From assembly GCF_010183535.1 (NCBI RefSeq), contig NC_071328.1:558001-622000 (forward strand): DNA of 64,000 nucleotides. Reading direction: 5' to 3'. The position numbers were made by a program, and so were the translations under genes. The notes beneath the pieces are model-generated. The model worked only from the letters and a program-made list of their open reading frames with translations, was not told the origin of the DNA and did no database searches. Origin of the DNA: Caenorhabditis remanei. Its lineage: Eukaryota > Nematoda > Chromadorea > Rhabditida > Rhabditidae. The stretch's first letter is position 1. Every line of letters starts with the position of its first letter. This document shows positions 10,898 to 22,300 of the stretch, piece after piece.

Positions 10898-11402
10898 CTA
10901 TTTTCTTTAATTTATTTCATTTTCTAGGTCTTTCAATTTTCTTCCGGTCTCACGGGTGTAGATTTTCACCTAAACATTTTTTTTTAAACTGTCTGTATAA
11001 AAGAATACATAATTATTCCATTCACCCTCAATTTGTCTGCTATATATCTTTTTTCCAACAAAACAATCGAAACAAGTTTTTCCTCTGGAGAGATCGAATT
11101 TTAAGATAAATTTTTCCTCTTTCGTCATCGACGTCTGATGTTTGTAGACTTAAAGGAAAACTTTGTTTCAGTGAAGTGAAAAGATGGGCGGTCTGAAAAG
11201 TTCTGTAGTCTTTGAAAGATCTTTATCTTCTCTGCAAAATCTAACCGCTAAGGTGTGAAACATACTAGACTGGATAGTACGACATCTGAACACACAGACA
11301 GACACAATTTCTGAAAGTCAAAATGAGTGGGAAGACGAAAATTGGGCTTTAAACCATAAACTATTCACACTGAAATATTCTATACAATAAGCAAAAAATA
11401 TT

Positions 11403-11476
11403 TGCGAGGGAAAGGAATCGAACCCTGGTCGCAAGTTTTGTGGACAGAATTTCTACCGGCTGAGCTATTGGGGCGA
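11403..11476 (-). pseudogene. tRNA-like sequence, minus arm of a second inverted pair
   Basis: Minus strand carries TAGCTCAGCCGGTAGAAATT (A-box-like) and CCAGGGTTCGATTCC (B box), with 3' end TTCCCTCGC. Stems are incomplete. Confidence 0.5.
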
Positions 11477-11582
11477 AGCGTGGGCGCAGAAGTTAAGGTT
11501 GTGATAAATGTGGTGTCACTCCGGTTCTCCGATGGCCGACCGAACCTTCATCACAACCTCCTTCGTGCCACGCCACCTCTGG

Positions 11583-11653
11583 CACATATAGCTCAACAGG
11601 GAACACTTTCGACTTGTAATATTGCATCCCGGGTTCGATTCCTCTCCCTCGCT
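11583..11653 (+). pseudogene. tRNA-like sequence, plus arm of the second inverted pair
   Basis: Has ATAGCTCAACAGGGAACACT and CCCGGGTTCGATTCC, 3' end TCCCTCGC, with TTGT at the putative anticodon loop. The acceptor stem does not close. Its 3' 25 bp mirror those of the minus arm at 11403. Confidence 0.5.
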
Positions 11654-12964
11654 AATAGTTTTTGTTTTTTGTAAGGACTATGATAACAGGTTGGTTTTCG
11701 AGTTTACGATCCTAAAAATGGGTTTTCTAGATTTTTGGGTTTAAAAACTCCAACTTTTGAATAGAAAGGTTAGAGAAACGTGATTTCAAGTTTTGCGTTA
11801 AAATTGGAAAAAGGTGCGTGGCCTAACTTTTCCGATTGTCGGTTTCTAGGCCACAAACTTCTCATTTTTTTTGTGCGTTTCAGACGTGATGGCCTAGAAA
11901 GCCAAATTTCCTGGAAACCTAGTCTCTCACCTATTTGGTGGCCTAGAAACCCAAAACTCGGCCACCACAATTAAAATCTTCCAAAATCTATTCAAACTCC
12001 GCCGAAAACCAAATTTAAAGCGATTTTGTACTGATGGCCTAGAATTTCAATTGGTGGCCTAGAAATCCAAAACTCGGCCATCATTCTAAAAATCATCAAA
12101 AAGCCGTTAAAACCGCTCAAAAAAAGCGAACAAAACTTCTTGTCCAATCAGATTATAATAACTTTTGTTTGACCCTTTGTAAAACATTCAAATGTTTAAA
12201 AAAAACCGGAAGTTTCGAAAAAAGAGAAAAAAGATTGTAATCTCAGTATGTACCAACCAGTTAGTCTTCTAGTAACTCCCATACTCGGAAATTCTTTCGG
12301 AAGGGAACGAGAAGCCATTGCGACGGCTTTTTCCCGATATCTCAGATTCGAATCTCTTCGCTGTTAGCCTTCGTCGATTACGAAACGACGGTCTCTCTTT
12401 TTTCTCTTTTTTAGAAGAATAAAGAATTGAATAAGACGAAGAAGCTGTAGAAAAAGAAGACGTTTCCAGGAGAGGATGTCTTCTATTTTGATGGATAAAT
12501 ATAGTAGTCATCCATCGAATAGTTTTCATCCCAACTCACAAAGATACTCATTTTCTGTTATTGTTGTGCTATTCATTTTTCTCGTCGCTTCACTTCTCCC
12601 TTTTTTATTTGTGAGTTTTCTTTTTTACTTATTTTAGTTTCGGGTTTGTAGTGTTCAAATAGTTTTATTACCAAAATGAATCTTATAGCAAATTTTACAC
12701 TGGTACCGAATCTGCAATCCGTTTTTTGAACACAAATCTGAGAAAAAAATTATTCACGCTTTTATAAGCATTATGCGCAAAAGTGAGAGTTTTCAGTGTT
12801 TTCAAAATTAACTCTTTTCGCATAGTTTTTAGGATTTTCACATAGTTTTTTGTTGAAGTGTACTTGTAGAATAGCTGGAATCATGTAAGTTTGATAGTGA
12901 ATATTCTGTGCTCAAATTGTGGCAAAACTAAATATTCCTTTTCGACCAAACTTAGATCAATTCA

Positions 12965-13310
12965 TTGAATGTATCATATCCAGACCTTCATTTTTATAGT
13001 TAACACAGTTATGCGCTTTTCAATTTATAGCTTCCTGGGAGATAACGTCAAGATCTTCTATTTCCAAGTTGAAAATTTTAAATAACTCTGTACGGCTTTG
13101 AGGAATGCGCATTTGAAGATGGGTATCACAAAAAAAAGCAAAAAAAAAAGAGTGAACTTTGACATGTCCCCTTGGTGTCACATTATGTCCCAAGTGTCTC
13201 AAATTTATATTTTCCTGGTAGATCAATTCAAGGGCTACATTTTTGTAGTTGACAACTTTTTGATAGCTCCGCCCACTTTTGAGATATGCCCCTTTAAAGT
13301 TAGGTTCTTA
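12965..13310. mobile_element. Family A copies upstream of the transferase-like gene
   Basis: An inner fragment (12965-13130) and a left arm with GACATGTCCCCTTGGTGTCA (about 13162) and GATATGCCCCTTTAAAG. The right arm is missing. Confidence 0.65.
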
Positions 13311-13579
13311 GAACAAAGTAGAAAATATATAAACTTTGAAAGTAAAAATTGACAATATTCAATAAATTTTGACACCATGAAAATGTTTCACCAAAAATCA
13401 ATTATTACCTGGCGCAATCGAAATACGCAACGAATCTCCGATTCTCTAAATCTCTCTGTATGTACGTAGTCTGACAAAAACTGGCGCTGATCATCTCGAT
13501 GAAACATTTAAAAACAATTCATTGTCAAAAGAACATCCCTAACAAAAAAAAAGCTTCTCGAATCGTTATATTTCAGAGC

Positions 13580-16500
13580 ATGTTATCCACCCACCTATTT
13601 CGTCAACGAAATATCATCATGACAGTTAATCAAGTCTCCAAAAAAGTAAGTGGCCGAAGTTTTTCTAGTCCGCCACAAATGATTTCAGCTATCTTTCGAA
13701 GATATTCACAACGACTATGACTTTGTGCAGTTCTCAGAAAGCTTGAAAACTATGGAAAAACCACCGTATATCATTTTTGTGAGTTATTAATTTTTTTTTA
13801 TGTTTACCATTTACATCCTTTTTTGCAGTACGACTCGAGTAACCTGGACATTTTTCTCAATCACATTTGTAATCTGGAATTTATTCCCAACGCGTTGTCC
13901 CGTCTTGTTGCGATCTCATTCGACACGAATGCGCATATGATTCTCCAGGAGAAATACCCGAAAGTTCCAAGTGTTGTGATAGATTTGGATCCGATTAAGG
14001 TACGGAAGGGTCTCTGGTAATTAAAATCTTAATAATTATAATAATTAGGTTGATTAAGAACTGGACTACATTTTTGTTGTTGAAAATTTTTTGATAGTTC
14101 TACTCACTTTTGAGATACGCACCTTTAAAGATAGGCAACCCCTCAAGTTTCTCAAAAATGGAATCAACTTTGACCTGTCCCCTTAGAGTCACATTTTGTC
14201 CCAAACTTCCCAAATTTATATTTGTCGTGTAGATTTTAAATAGGTAAACATTTTGGCAGTTGACTGTTTTTTGATAGCTCTGCCCACTTTTGAGATATGC
14301 GCCTTTAAAGATGCGCGCACAGCCAGAATGGTGAGAGATGAAGAGAAACGAGAGAACTTTAAAGGCGCATATCTCAAAAGTGGGCAGAGCTATCAAAAAA
14401 CAGTCAACTGCAAAAATGTAGCCCTATTCTTGGTCTACATAACCATATTAAATTTAAAGCAGTTTAACAGTTTAACTATATAGAATCGTGTGACAAGCTC
14501 TCAAAGAAAAAAAACGGTTTTTCTACACTGAACTTTGTTTCCTAAAATGTTGACCCAAAATTTATATTCATTGTGAAGATCTCTCCTAGATCTCCATTTT
14601 TGCAGTTGACAGCTTTTTAATAGCGCCGCCCCGTTTTGACATACGCGCCTTTAAAGATTGGGAGGCGAGAGAGCGTGCGAAAAGAGGAGGGCGTCTAGCT
14701 TCTCTGCGTCTCTCATCCTCTCCCCGCGCGAGTCTTGAAAGTAGCCTATCTTTGAAGGCGCATAACTCAAAAGTGGGCGGACCTATCAAAAAACTTTCAA
14801 CTACAAAAATATAGCCCTATTCTTGGTCTACATAACCATATTAAATTTAAAGCAGTTTGACTGTGTAGGAGCGATTTTACACTGTGATTCCAGGACACCC
14901 TAGAAGAAACCTATGAAAACCGTCGCTACATCATCTACCAACTCGTCCTCCTAACCCGTACTCGAATCTGCGCATCACTAGCTATTCGGGGAATAAGTTT
15001 TTGGGCAATGCAACAGGATTCCCTCTGGATTGAGAACTTTGATTCGATGCAGGTGGAGGATAGGTACCCGAATGAGTACATGCTTTTCGATACAGTTGGA
15101 AATGAGCAACTGCCCGAATACGACCGAATGCACGGTTGGATTTGTGGATCCACGTTTTTTGTACGTGGCAATCCAACGACTCATCAGTTTTTTATGCAGG
15201 TACACACATTTTGATTTTTTGAATACATTTTGATTTTCGATCGCTTAAAAGAACAGAACCAATTGCCCACGGAGATTCTTCCGATAAGAAAATGTAAAAA
15301 TGTACATTGTCTTTTGAAAATTGGCATCTTTTCTATTTAGATCTAATCTCTATCTTTTTTTTTAATTCAAAAAAGTATTTAAAATATTTCAGATCGACTC
15401 CTTCATGAGATCCCACCAAAGCCCGGATTCATCAATTATGACTTATTTATGTGGTCACCGGAATTATAGATGTCATCGGTTGCCTAGGTGGTGAGTTTTT
15501 GATTTTTTTTTTGTAGATCACATCTAGATCTTCATTTTTGCAGTTTACAACTTTTTGATAGCTATTCACGCTTTTGAGATATACGCCTTTAAAATTAGCT
15601 AACTTTAAAGTGTTCCCCAAAGACCGGTTTTGAAATTTTTGATGGATTTTGCAATGAAAAACCGTCGAAAAACACACAAAATTCAAAAACTTAAAAATAA
15701 TAAAACTATTACCGAAATCAACAAAAATTAGGCGAAAACTTGTAAAAAAATATACGCCTATTTTACCAGCTTCTAACTTTTTGATTTTTGATCCAAATTT
15801 TAACATTTTAACATTTTCTAGTAGATAAAGTACAGATCTTTATTTTTGTAGTTGACAACTTCTTTTTATCTATTCACGCTTTTAAGATATGCGCCTTTAA
15901 AGTAAGGCACCAGAGAGGAGAGACGCAGAGAAACGAGAGCAGCTGACTGTCTGCGTCTCTCGCAACCTCTCGCAACCACAGGTACCTATGTTTAAAGGCG
16001 CATATCTCAAAAGCGTAGAGAGATAGAAAAAAGTTGTCAACTGCAAAAATAGAGCCCTTAACTTTATCTATAAGAAAAATATAAATGTGGGACAATACGA
16101 CCAAAGGGATGTCAAAATTGATCACATTTTAAAGAAAATATGACTTTCTTCCAAACTCAAAAGTGGGCGGAGCTATCAAAAAGTTGACAACTACAAAAAT
16201 GTAGCCCTTGACTTTACCTACCAGAAAAGTATAATTTGGAATGACGGGGACAAAATGTGACACCAAGGGGACATGTCAAAGTTGGAAGCTTTCTCTTTCA
16301 GGATAATCTCCTCTTCCGACTACTTCCGTGGCACCCGTGACAACACTCCAGTCATGATTCAAGTGGATTCTGACCAAAAGGACGAAACAAAGATGGAACT
16401 GTTCCAAAGGGCCAATTTCATATTCCGACATGATAATGGGACATGTGACAGAAGGGCGGTACATAAGTTGAGGTAATTCGAATTTCTTTAAAACATGATA

Positions 16501-17417
16501 ATTTTTTCCCTGTTGACCTGTTGTCTAAAATTTATATTTATTGTATAGATCACACTTAGATCTTTATTTTTGTAGTTGACAACTCTTTGATAGCTCCACT
16601 CACTTTTGAGATATGCGCCTTTAAAGGTACCTGTGAATGGCGAGATGCAGACAGTCAGGCGGTCTCGTTTCTCTGCGTCTCTCCTCTCAGGTGCCTCACT
16701 TTAAAGGCGTATATCTCAAAAGTGAGTGGAGTTATCAAAGAGTTGTCACCTGCAAAAATGAAGATCTAAGTGTGATCTATATAACCATATTACATTTGAA
16801 ACAGTTTGACTATGTGGGATCGCGGGAAAAGATCTCACAATCAAAGCGATTTCCCACTGAAATGTGATTGTAGCCTAGAAGAAAACTATAATATGAAACC
16901 TGTAATAAGGCTCTGAAAAAAAAACTTTACTTTGATTGTGAGATTTTTCCCGCGATCCTACTTTTTCAAATGTAATATGGCTATGTAGTTCAAAAATAGG
17001 GCTACATTGTTGTAGTTGACAGTTTTTGACATACTTGCAAACCGGGCCGGCATGTAACTCACTTCAAACTGAGTTTTATGAGCTGAAAAATATACCAAAA
17101 TGTAGATCTCGACGAGTTCTATCTCTCTGATATAACACGCTCCGGATGGCTATTCGTTAATATGTCGCGGGCCGGGCTGGAATGGTTTTTTGGCCATTTT
17201 CGCGTTTTTGGCATTTTTCGTAAGAAAACTGTCAACTACAAAATGTCATTTCAGAGACGCCGTACGACTGGCATTCCCGGAAAAGCTGAAATTACTTGGA
17301 CAGAACACGTATGCAGAGAGTATATTCACTCGGTTACACTACACTTATAAACATATCTTTAATGTGGATCGATATAATAACAAAGTGTTCCTTACTGTTC
17401 ATTATACGCTGATCTAG
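13580..17417 (+). CDS. Nucleotide-diphospho-sugar transferase-like protein (PF03407-type)
   Basis: Exons 13580-13645, 13689-13778, 13829-13999, 14894-15199, 15393-15490, 16302-16472, 17255-17417; 354 residues from ATG 13580, all junctions in frame. Key segments: VVIDLDPIK (exon 3 end), then SFWAMQQDSLWIENF, in which Trp, Gln-Gln-Asp and Leu-Trp match the nematode glycosyltransferase-like family, and GWICGSTFFVRGNPTTHQFF. The C-terminus is basic and aromatic. Such proteins are usually Golgi type II membrane enzymes; no signal anchor is visible, so the N-terminus is probably incomplete. TTTCAG directly before 13577 keeps the frame open upstream, and a phase-0 exon 13378-13458 (ATG, donor GTATGT) could be spliced to it. 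AATAAA follows at 17528. Donor and acceptor sugars cannot be inferred. Confidence 0.75.
14040..14462. mobile_element. Family A copies in intron 3 of the transferase-like gene
   Basis: Left fragment with CTGTCCCCTTAGAGTCAC, then inverted arms around 14253-14420 (GATATGCGCCTTTAAAGATG and CTTTAAAGGCGCATATCTC). Confidence 0.7.
14530..14862. mobile_element. Second family A copy in the same intron
   Basis: Arms with TGCAGTTGACAGCTTTTTAA and CAAAAAACTTTCAACTACAA; loop with AGCTTCTCTGCGTCTCTC. Confidence 0.7.
15507..16285. mobile_element. Family A cluster in intron 5 of the transferase-like gene
   Basis: Three pieces: arm 15507-15600, complete copy 15815-16125 with loop GAGAGACGCAGAGAAACGAG and GTCTGCGTCTCTCGC, and right arm 16145-16285 ending in GACACCAAGGGGACATGTCA just before the acceptor of exon 6. 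Confidence 0.75.
16505..17025. mobile_element. Nested family A copy in intron 6 of the transferase-like gene
   Basis: Outer arms with GTAGTTGACAACTCTTTGAT and AGTTATCAAAGAGTTGTCAC enclose GCGAGATGCAGACAGTC; an inner palindrome at 16800-16970 pairs GGGATCGCGGGAAAAGATCT with AGATTTTTCCCGCGATCC. Confidence 0.7.
17031..17218. mobile_element. Family C half element before the last transferase-like exon
   Basis: Starts CATACTTGCAAACCGGGCC and runs through AATGTAGATCTCGACGAG to the central GGCCGGGCTGGAATGG; the right arm is absent. Confidence 0.7.
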
Positions 17418-17527
17418 TCTTTGTGATTCCAATTATTTTTGTATTTCGCGGGTGTTTTTTCGATTTGTTCGGGTCTTTTTCGATAAAATTTTTCTATTAG
17501 AATGATTTGTTTTCTGTTCTAGTTTGT

Positions 17528-17533
17528 AATAAA
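17528..17533 (+). terminator. Possible polyA signal of the transferase-like gene
   Basis: AATAAA about 110 nt after the TAG at 17415-17417. Confidence 0.4.
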
Positions 17534-17581
17534 TGAATTTCTGGTCTGTTTCGTCCCAGGTTTGTAAAAAAATTGAAAACT

Positions 17582-17766
17582 GAAACAATGAGTCTCGAGT
17601 GACTACTGTTTTACTCTTCTGATCTACACTGAATGCGGTACTACCGTAATGCATAACCGACCCCAAGTCATATGGTATTCCGAGAGTGTCAATTTCATCG
17701 TCACGTTGGAGGAAATCAGAGATGTACGAGGGTAGGATGAAGTACGTTTTAAAACTAGTCTATTAA
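17582..17766 (-). pseudogene. Inverted, internally deleted duplicate of nas-36 intron 8/exon 9
   Basis: On the minus strand 17766-17744 matches 7820-7842 (AATAGACTAGTTTTAAAACG), then joins directly to the equivalent of 7948-8110. About 105 bp holding the intron end, its acceptor and the first exon bases are missing. Identity is very high; I saw only a few substitutions, such as GGATCAGTT to GGGTCGGTT. It retains the Met-turn codons SVMHYG but has no start, zinc site or splice acceptor. Confidence 0.9.
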
Positions 17767-18087
17767 AAAAATTTTTTTCGGAATTTTCGGAAGTTCCGGA
17801 AATTCCGGAAATCGTTGTTTGGCCGGCCCGTCATTTGACAAATATGATAAATTTTGATGCTGAAAACAATAATTTTCAATTAATTGCAATAAAAAAGCTT
17901 GAAAGATCAGCGGTAGCTGTACTCTATTGGGAAATATGAATTTTAAAAACAAATAAAATGTAAAAAATCGAATGTTTCGCGAATTATTCGCGAGACCAAT
18001 GTAGTTTTTTTCAGTATGCGCCTTTAAAACTACAGTACTGTTTTTTCCCGAAATTTCCGAAATTATTTCCGGAAAATTCGGAATTTC

Positions 18088-18443
18088 CATAGTTGTCAAG
18101 GCCCGGCCCGGGCCGGGCCGGGCCGGGCCTTGTCGGCGAAATCAAGGCCCGGGCCGGGCCGGGCTTAAGGCCCGGGCAAATTGGCGCGAAAGTGAAATTT
18201 TCAAATTTTTTCAAATGTTTTCGAATTTTTTGAATTTTTTTGCGAAAAAGTCAAATTTTCGACTATGATTTAGAATTAGAATAAAATCTGAAAAACAGTC
18301 AAAAATGGTCATTTTCGATAAAAAATTGAAAAAATTTCGAAAAAAAATTAGGAAAAAAAGGGTCATTTTTTGAAGCCGGGCCTTCGGGCCGGGCCGGGCC
18401 TTGAAAATTTTCTACCGGCCCGGCCCGGGCCTTGACAACTATG
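18088..18443. mobile_element. Family B hAT-like MITE
   Basis: TIRs CATAGTTGTCAAGGCCCGG and CCGGGCCTTGACAACTATG; exact 8-bp duplication GGAATTTC at 18080-18087 and 18444-18451. Nearly the same sequence as the copy at 30834. Confidence 0.9.
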
Positions 18444-18650
18444 GGAATTTCCAATTTCCGTTCCGCACAATCCTGCTCACCATGTACTTGGTCGCAGAAA
18501 AGTAAATTTTCTTGAAAAATTAATTTTTCTTGAAACGTCGTAGGAAGTCAATATGGACTGTAAAAGCTCTAAAACCCCGTTTCTGACACATTGTGATGGC
18601 CATGGCATCCAAAAACTAATATTACAAAAAATAAAAAAAGAAGTAAAAAA

Positions 18651-18720
18651 AGCAAGGAATCGAACCATGGAGTGTCCACCTACTACCCCCCTTGTAACCA
18701 CCTAGACCATTCAACCGCTG
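18651..18720 (-). pseudogene. tRNA-like sequence
   Basis: Minus strand: GTTGAATGGTCTAGGTGGTT (A-box-like), CCATGGTTCGATTCC (B box), then TTGCTTTTTTT, a Pol III-style T-run. D and anticodon stems pair only partly. Confidence 0.45.
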
Positions 18721-19374
18721 ATTTGTCTATCGCCCCGAATGGATTTACATGTTGGGGCAACACGCGGATTGGCAACTTGAGTTTGAGCTCTTTTATCGAC
18801 TTTTTCCGTTTTTTTTTGCCTGAAATTTTCAAAAAACCAAAAGATATTCGGCTTCAGTCATTTGATTTATGACAAAGAAGAGTCTGACATGAAAAAATTG
18901 TATAAAATAGAGAGGGGGAGGAAGGCAATGAATTGATGAAAAAGAGAAAGGTGGGAATAATTTAAAATAATTGGAAGAAGGGGGAATACAATTAAAAAAT
19001 ACTCATAATAATAGAAAAAACAATCCGTGAATACAAGTTGTGGAGGGGGAAGTGGAAGTACTAAAATTGGCGGTTTTTTGAAATAATTTTTTGGATATAT
19101 TTTACAACAGAAAATATCGTTTTCAGAGGTCGAAAAGCAGTGAAGACGAAGGATGAAAATCGAGGAGAGATGCAGAGAAATAGAGAAAATTCGGAGGGAA
19201 CAAACAGAGAAACCCGGAATTATAATTAGAAACAAGTTTTTTTTGTAGTTTTTCGAGGACATACGGTAGTTAATTAGGGGGAAATCATTGAATAATGACT
19301 GAAAATTTGGGATTTTTGTTGAAATTTTCAGCCAGAAAATCTCAAATTTTCAGCAAAAAAAACGGGAAAAAGAA

Positions 19375-22300
19375 TCATCTCCTCTGTTGTTGATTCCTAA
19401 TCGATTCCATGAGTGATTTCTGCTGTGCCGGCGTCAGATTTCGGATTTGTTGAAGCGCTTGGGCATTCATTCCCGATTGGTTAGCGAGAAGAGCTGGAAA
19501 AGAGAAATTAGATTTTTATCTCAAAAATTCACTAAAAATGGCATTTCTGACTCAAAAATAAGTAACAAATTAGATTTTTAAGATAAAGAATCTCGAATTT
19601 TTGACTAGAAAATAGGATTTTCCGCTGGAATAAGTGGGAAAATTGGATTTTGAGTGGAAAATTCAAATTTTTATACAAAAGTTTCCCTATAAATGACATT
19701 TCTGACTTATTAGCACGGCACAGTTCTTACAACTGCGCTCCACCGAAATCCCATGAGAGATGTCTCTTTTTCTCTGAGTTTCTCAATTTCGCACTCAGTT
19801 TTTTTTTCGATTTCGGTAGAGCGCAGTTGTTAGAACTGTGCGGTGCTAATGAAATGGATAGAAAATGGTAATTTTAGGATAAAATCAATAAAAAAGATGC
19901 AAATAAAATTTCAAGCGGGAAAATCGAATTTTCAGACGAAAAACTGGATTTTCTGAATAAAAATTGATGAAAAATGAGAATTTTGGTATAAAAATTCGAA
20001 TTTTCTAAGTGGAAAACAGAAATATTCGGTAAAAATGGCATTTCTAGCATAAAAATCTATGGAAAATGGTAATTTTAAGGAAAAATCTATTAAAATAATG
20101 CAAATTGGATTTTGAGCGGGAAAAATCAAATTTTCAGTTAAAAAACTGGATTTATCGATGAAAATTGAACTCCTGCCTCAAAAATCGATAGAAAATGAGA
20201 TTTTCAAGACAAAAACTCCGATTTTTGTCTTGAAGATCAAAAATCTCGTTGAAAAAGTGTTTCTCCAGTCAAAAAAGCTCATTTTCCAGCCAAAAACCGG
20301 TATTTTTCAGTTGAAAATCACATATTTAAGCTAATATTCGCATTTTTCGTTTAAATTCTCAGAATTTTCTGCCTAAACCTCTAAAAAAAAACTCTTACCA
20401 ATAAGCATTTGCTGTTGCTGCTGCTGAGCCGCCTCCCTGGCTCTATTAGTCTGTGCCTGTTGAGCGGCCTGTTGGACAGCGGCCTGTTGAGCAGCTTGTT
20501 GAGCCGCTTGCGCTTGAGCCATCGCCTGTGCTTGAACCATGAGCATTGCCATTTGATTGGTCGCTGCCGCCGACGCGTTCCGTCCTCCTGACGCTAATTG
20601 CTGCTGAGCAGCGGCTGCGGTCGCCATTTGGAACATCTGAGACTTTAGAGAAAAGTTTAGTATTTGGAGTAATTATTATTCGGAGGAGAGTGTGTCTGTC
20701 TGTGTGTCTGGATGTCCAGAATGTGAAAGTTTAGAGTTTTTGTACGTTGGATGTCCAGATGCCCAGATTTTAAGTTTTGAGCCGAAATTCTGGGCCCAGA
20801 AGTCTCAATTATCCATACTTGTCAACCGGGCCGAAACGGGCCGGCTCGTAACTCGCGTCAAAATGAATATTATGAGCTGAAAAATATACCAAAATGTAGA
20901 TCTCGACGAGTTCTATGTCCGTGACCTACTACGGGCCGGATGGCTATTCGTTAATGTGCCGCGGGCCGGGAAAAAATTCCAAAAAACGCGAAAATGGCCC
21001 AAAATGCCATTCTAGCCCGGCCCGCGGCATATTAACGAATAGCCATCCGGCCCGTAGTAGGTCACGGACATAGAACTCGTCGAGATCTAAATTTTGATAA
21101 ATTTTTCAGCTCATAATATTCATTTTGACGCGAGTTACGAGCCGGCCCGTTTCGGCCCGGTTGACAAGTATGCAATTATCCTATTTCTGTGTGTCTGTGT
21201 GTCCAGATTTTTGCAAAAAGGTGTCTGTCTGTGTGTCTGGATGTCCAGAGCACGAAAATTCTTGAGCTTCTGTACTTATGAAACTGATATTCGCTACAAT
21301 CATCTTTCTATGTCTTTCTGTGCACAACTAGGTGTCCAGATGTCCAAATTTTGCGTTGTGAGCCGATTTTCTGGGCCCAGAAGTCTCGATTTCTGTCTGT
21401 GTGTCTGGATGTCCAGAATGCGAAATTTTAGAGTTTTTGTACGTTCGTCAAACTCTCGCGAATATCATCTTTCTAATTGTCTTTCTGTGCGTCTTGGAGT
21501 CCTAATGTCCAGATTTTAAGTTTTGAGCCGAAATTCTGGGCCCAGAAGTCTTAATTATCCAATTTCTGTATGTCTGTGTGTCCGGATTTATTGCAAAAAG
21601 ATATCTGTCTGTGCGTCTAGTAGTCCAAATGTCTATATTTCAGAATTTCTGTGTATCTGGGAGTTCAGATGTATGTCTTTAAAGATTCCGGGCGTCTGGA
21701 AACTGATATTTCCAAATTTCTGTAAATCAGAGCATCCAGTTGTACTGAATTCAGCGAAAACTAGCTGTGGGGTTTCTGTCTGTGTGTCTAGGAGTCCGGA
21801 TGTCCAGATAGAACCAATTTTCATGAAATCTGCCCCCAGAAGTCCGATTTCAGTCTGTCTGTGTGTTTAGATGTCCAGATTTTCGCACAAAGATGTCTGT
21901 CTGTGTGTCTAGACGTCCATTTTCAGGGTCTTTGCCTCAAATCCATCTGGAAATTCCGAATCTCCTAGTTCTCTGTCTGTCTATCTGTCTATCCGGATGT
22001 CCGTATGTCTCATCCATCCAATTTCTCACCAATTGCTGCATCATTTGTGGATTCTTCATCGAATTCTGCATCATTTGAGCCATCATCTGATTCGCCGCCT
22101 GTTGACTCGACATCGCCTTCTTCGCACTAGCGGAATTCGACGATTTCGGTGTGGAGGGGATCTGAAAATCGAGTTTTTTCATAGAAATTAATGAATTAAT
22201 TGCGATAATTACCGATGCCTTGTGCTGAGTCGGTGTGCTTGAACCAGAAGACGACGGCATCTGTTGTAACCTTGGTGGAAGTGGAGTGGAGGAGACGGTG

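Larger units (their letters stand above)
10898..12960. other. Spacer between nas-36 and the transferase-like gene
   Basis: Presumed nas-36 3' UTR, then the tRNA-like pair at 11403-11653, then copies of GGCCTAGAAA..CCAAAACTCGGCCA (about 11870-12080), which resemble the dcp-66 intron 3 array. The stretch 12269-12529 (minus) is open for 86 codons of Ser/Arg/Lys-rich sequence without clear coding character. Confidence 0.5.
17770..19374. other. Spacer between the transferase-like gene and dcp-66
   Basis: Convergent 3' ends of two genes. It contains a family B MITE, a tRNA-like sequence and AT-rich DNA with minus-strand ORFs (for example 18867-19262) that are Phe/Leu/Ser-rich translations of A/T runs. 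No conserved protein is seen. Confidence 0.5.

Noticed and set aside
12269..12529. 86-codon minus-strand open frame
   Set aside because: Ser/Lys/Arg-rich, no splice or domain support, and no neighbour in phase.
18867..19262. 131-codon minus-strand open frame
   Set aside because: Phe/Leu/Ser/Ile translation of A/T and purine runs next to the dcp-66 3' end; no motif.
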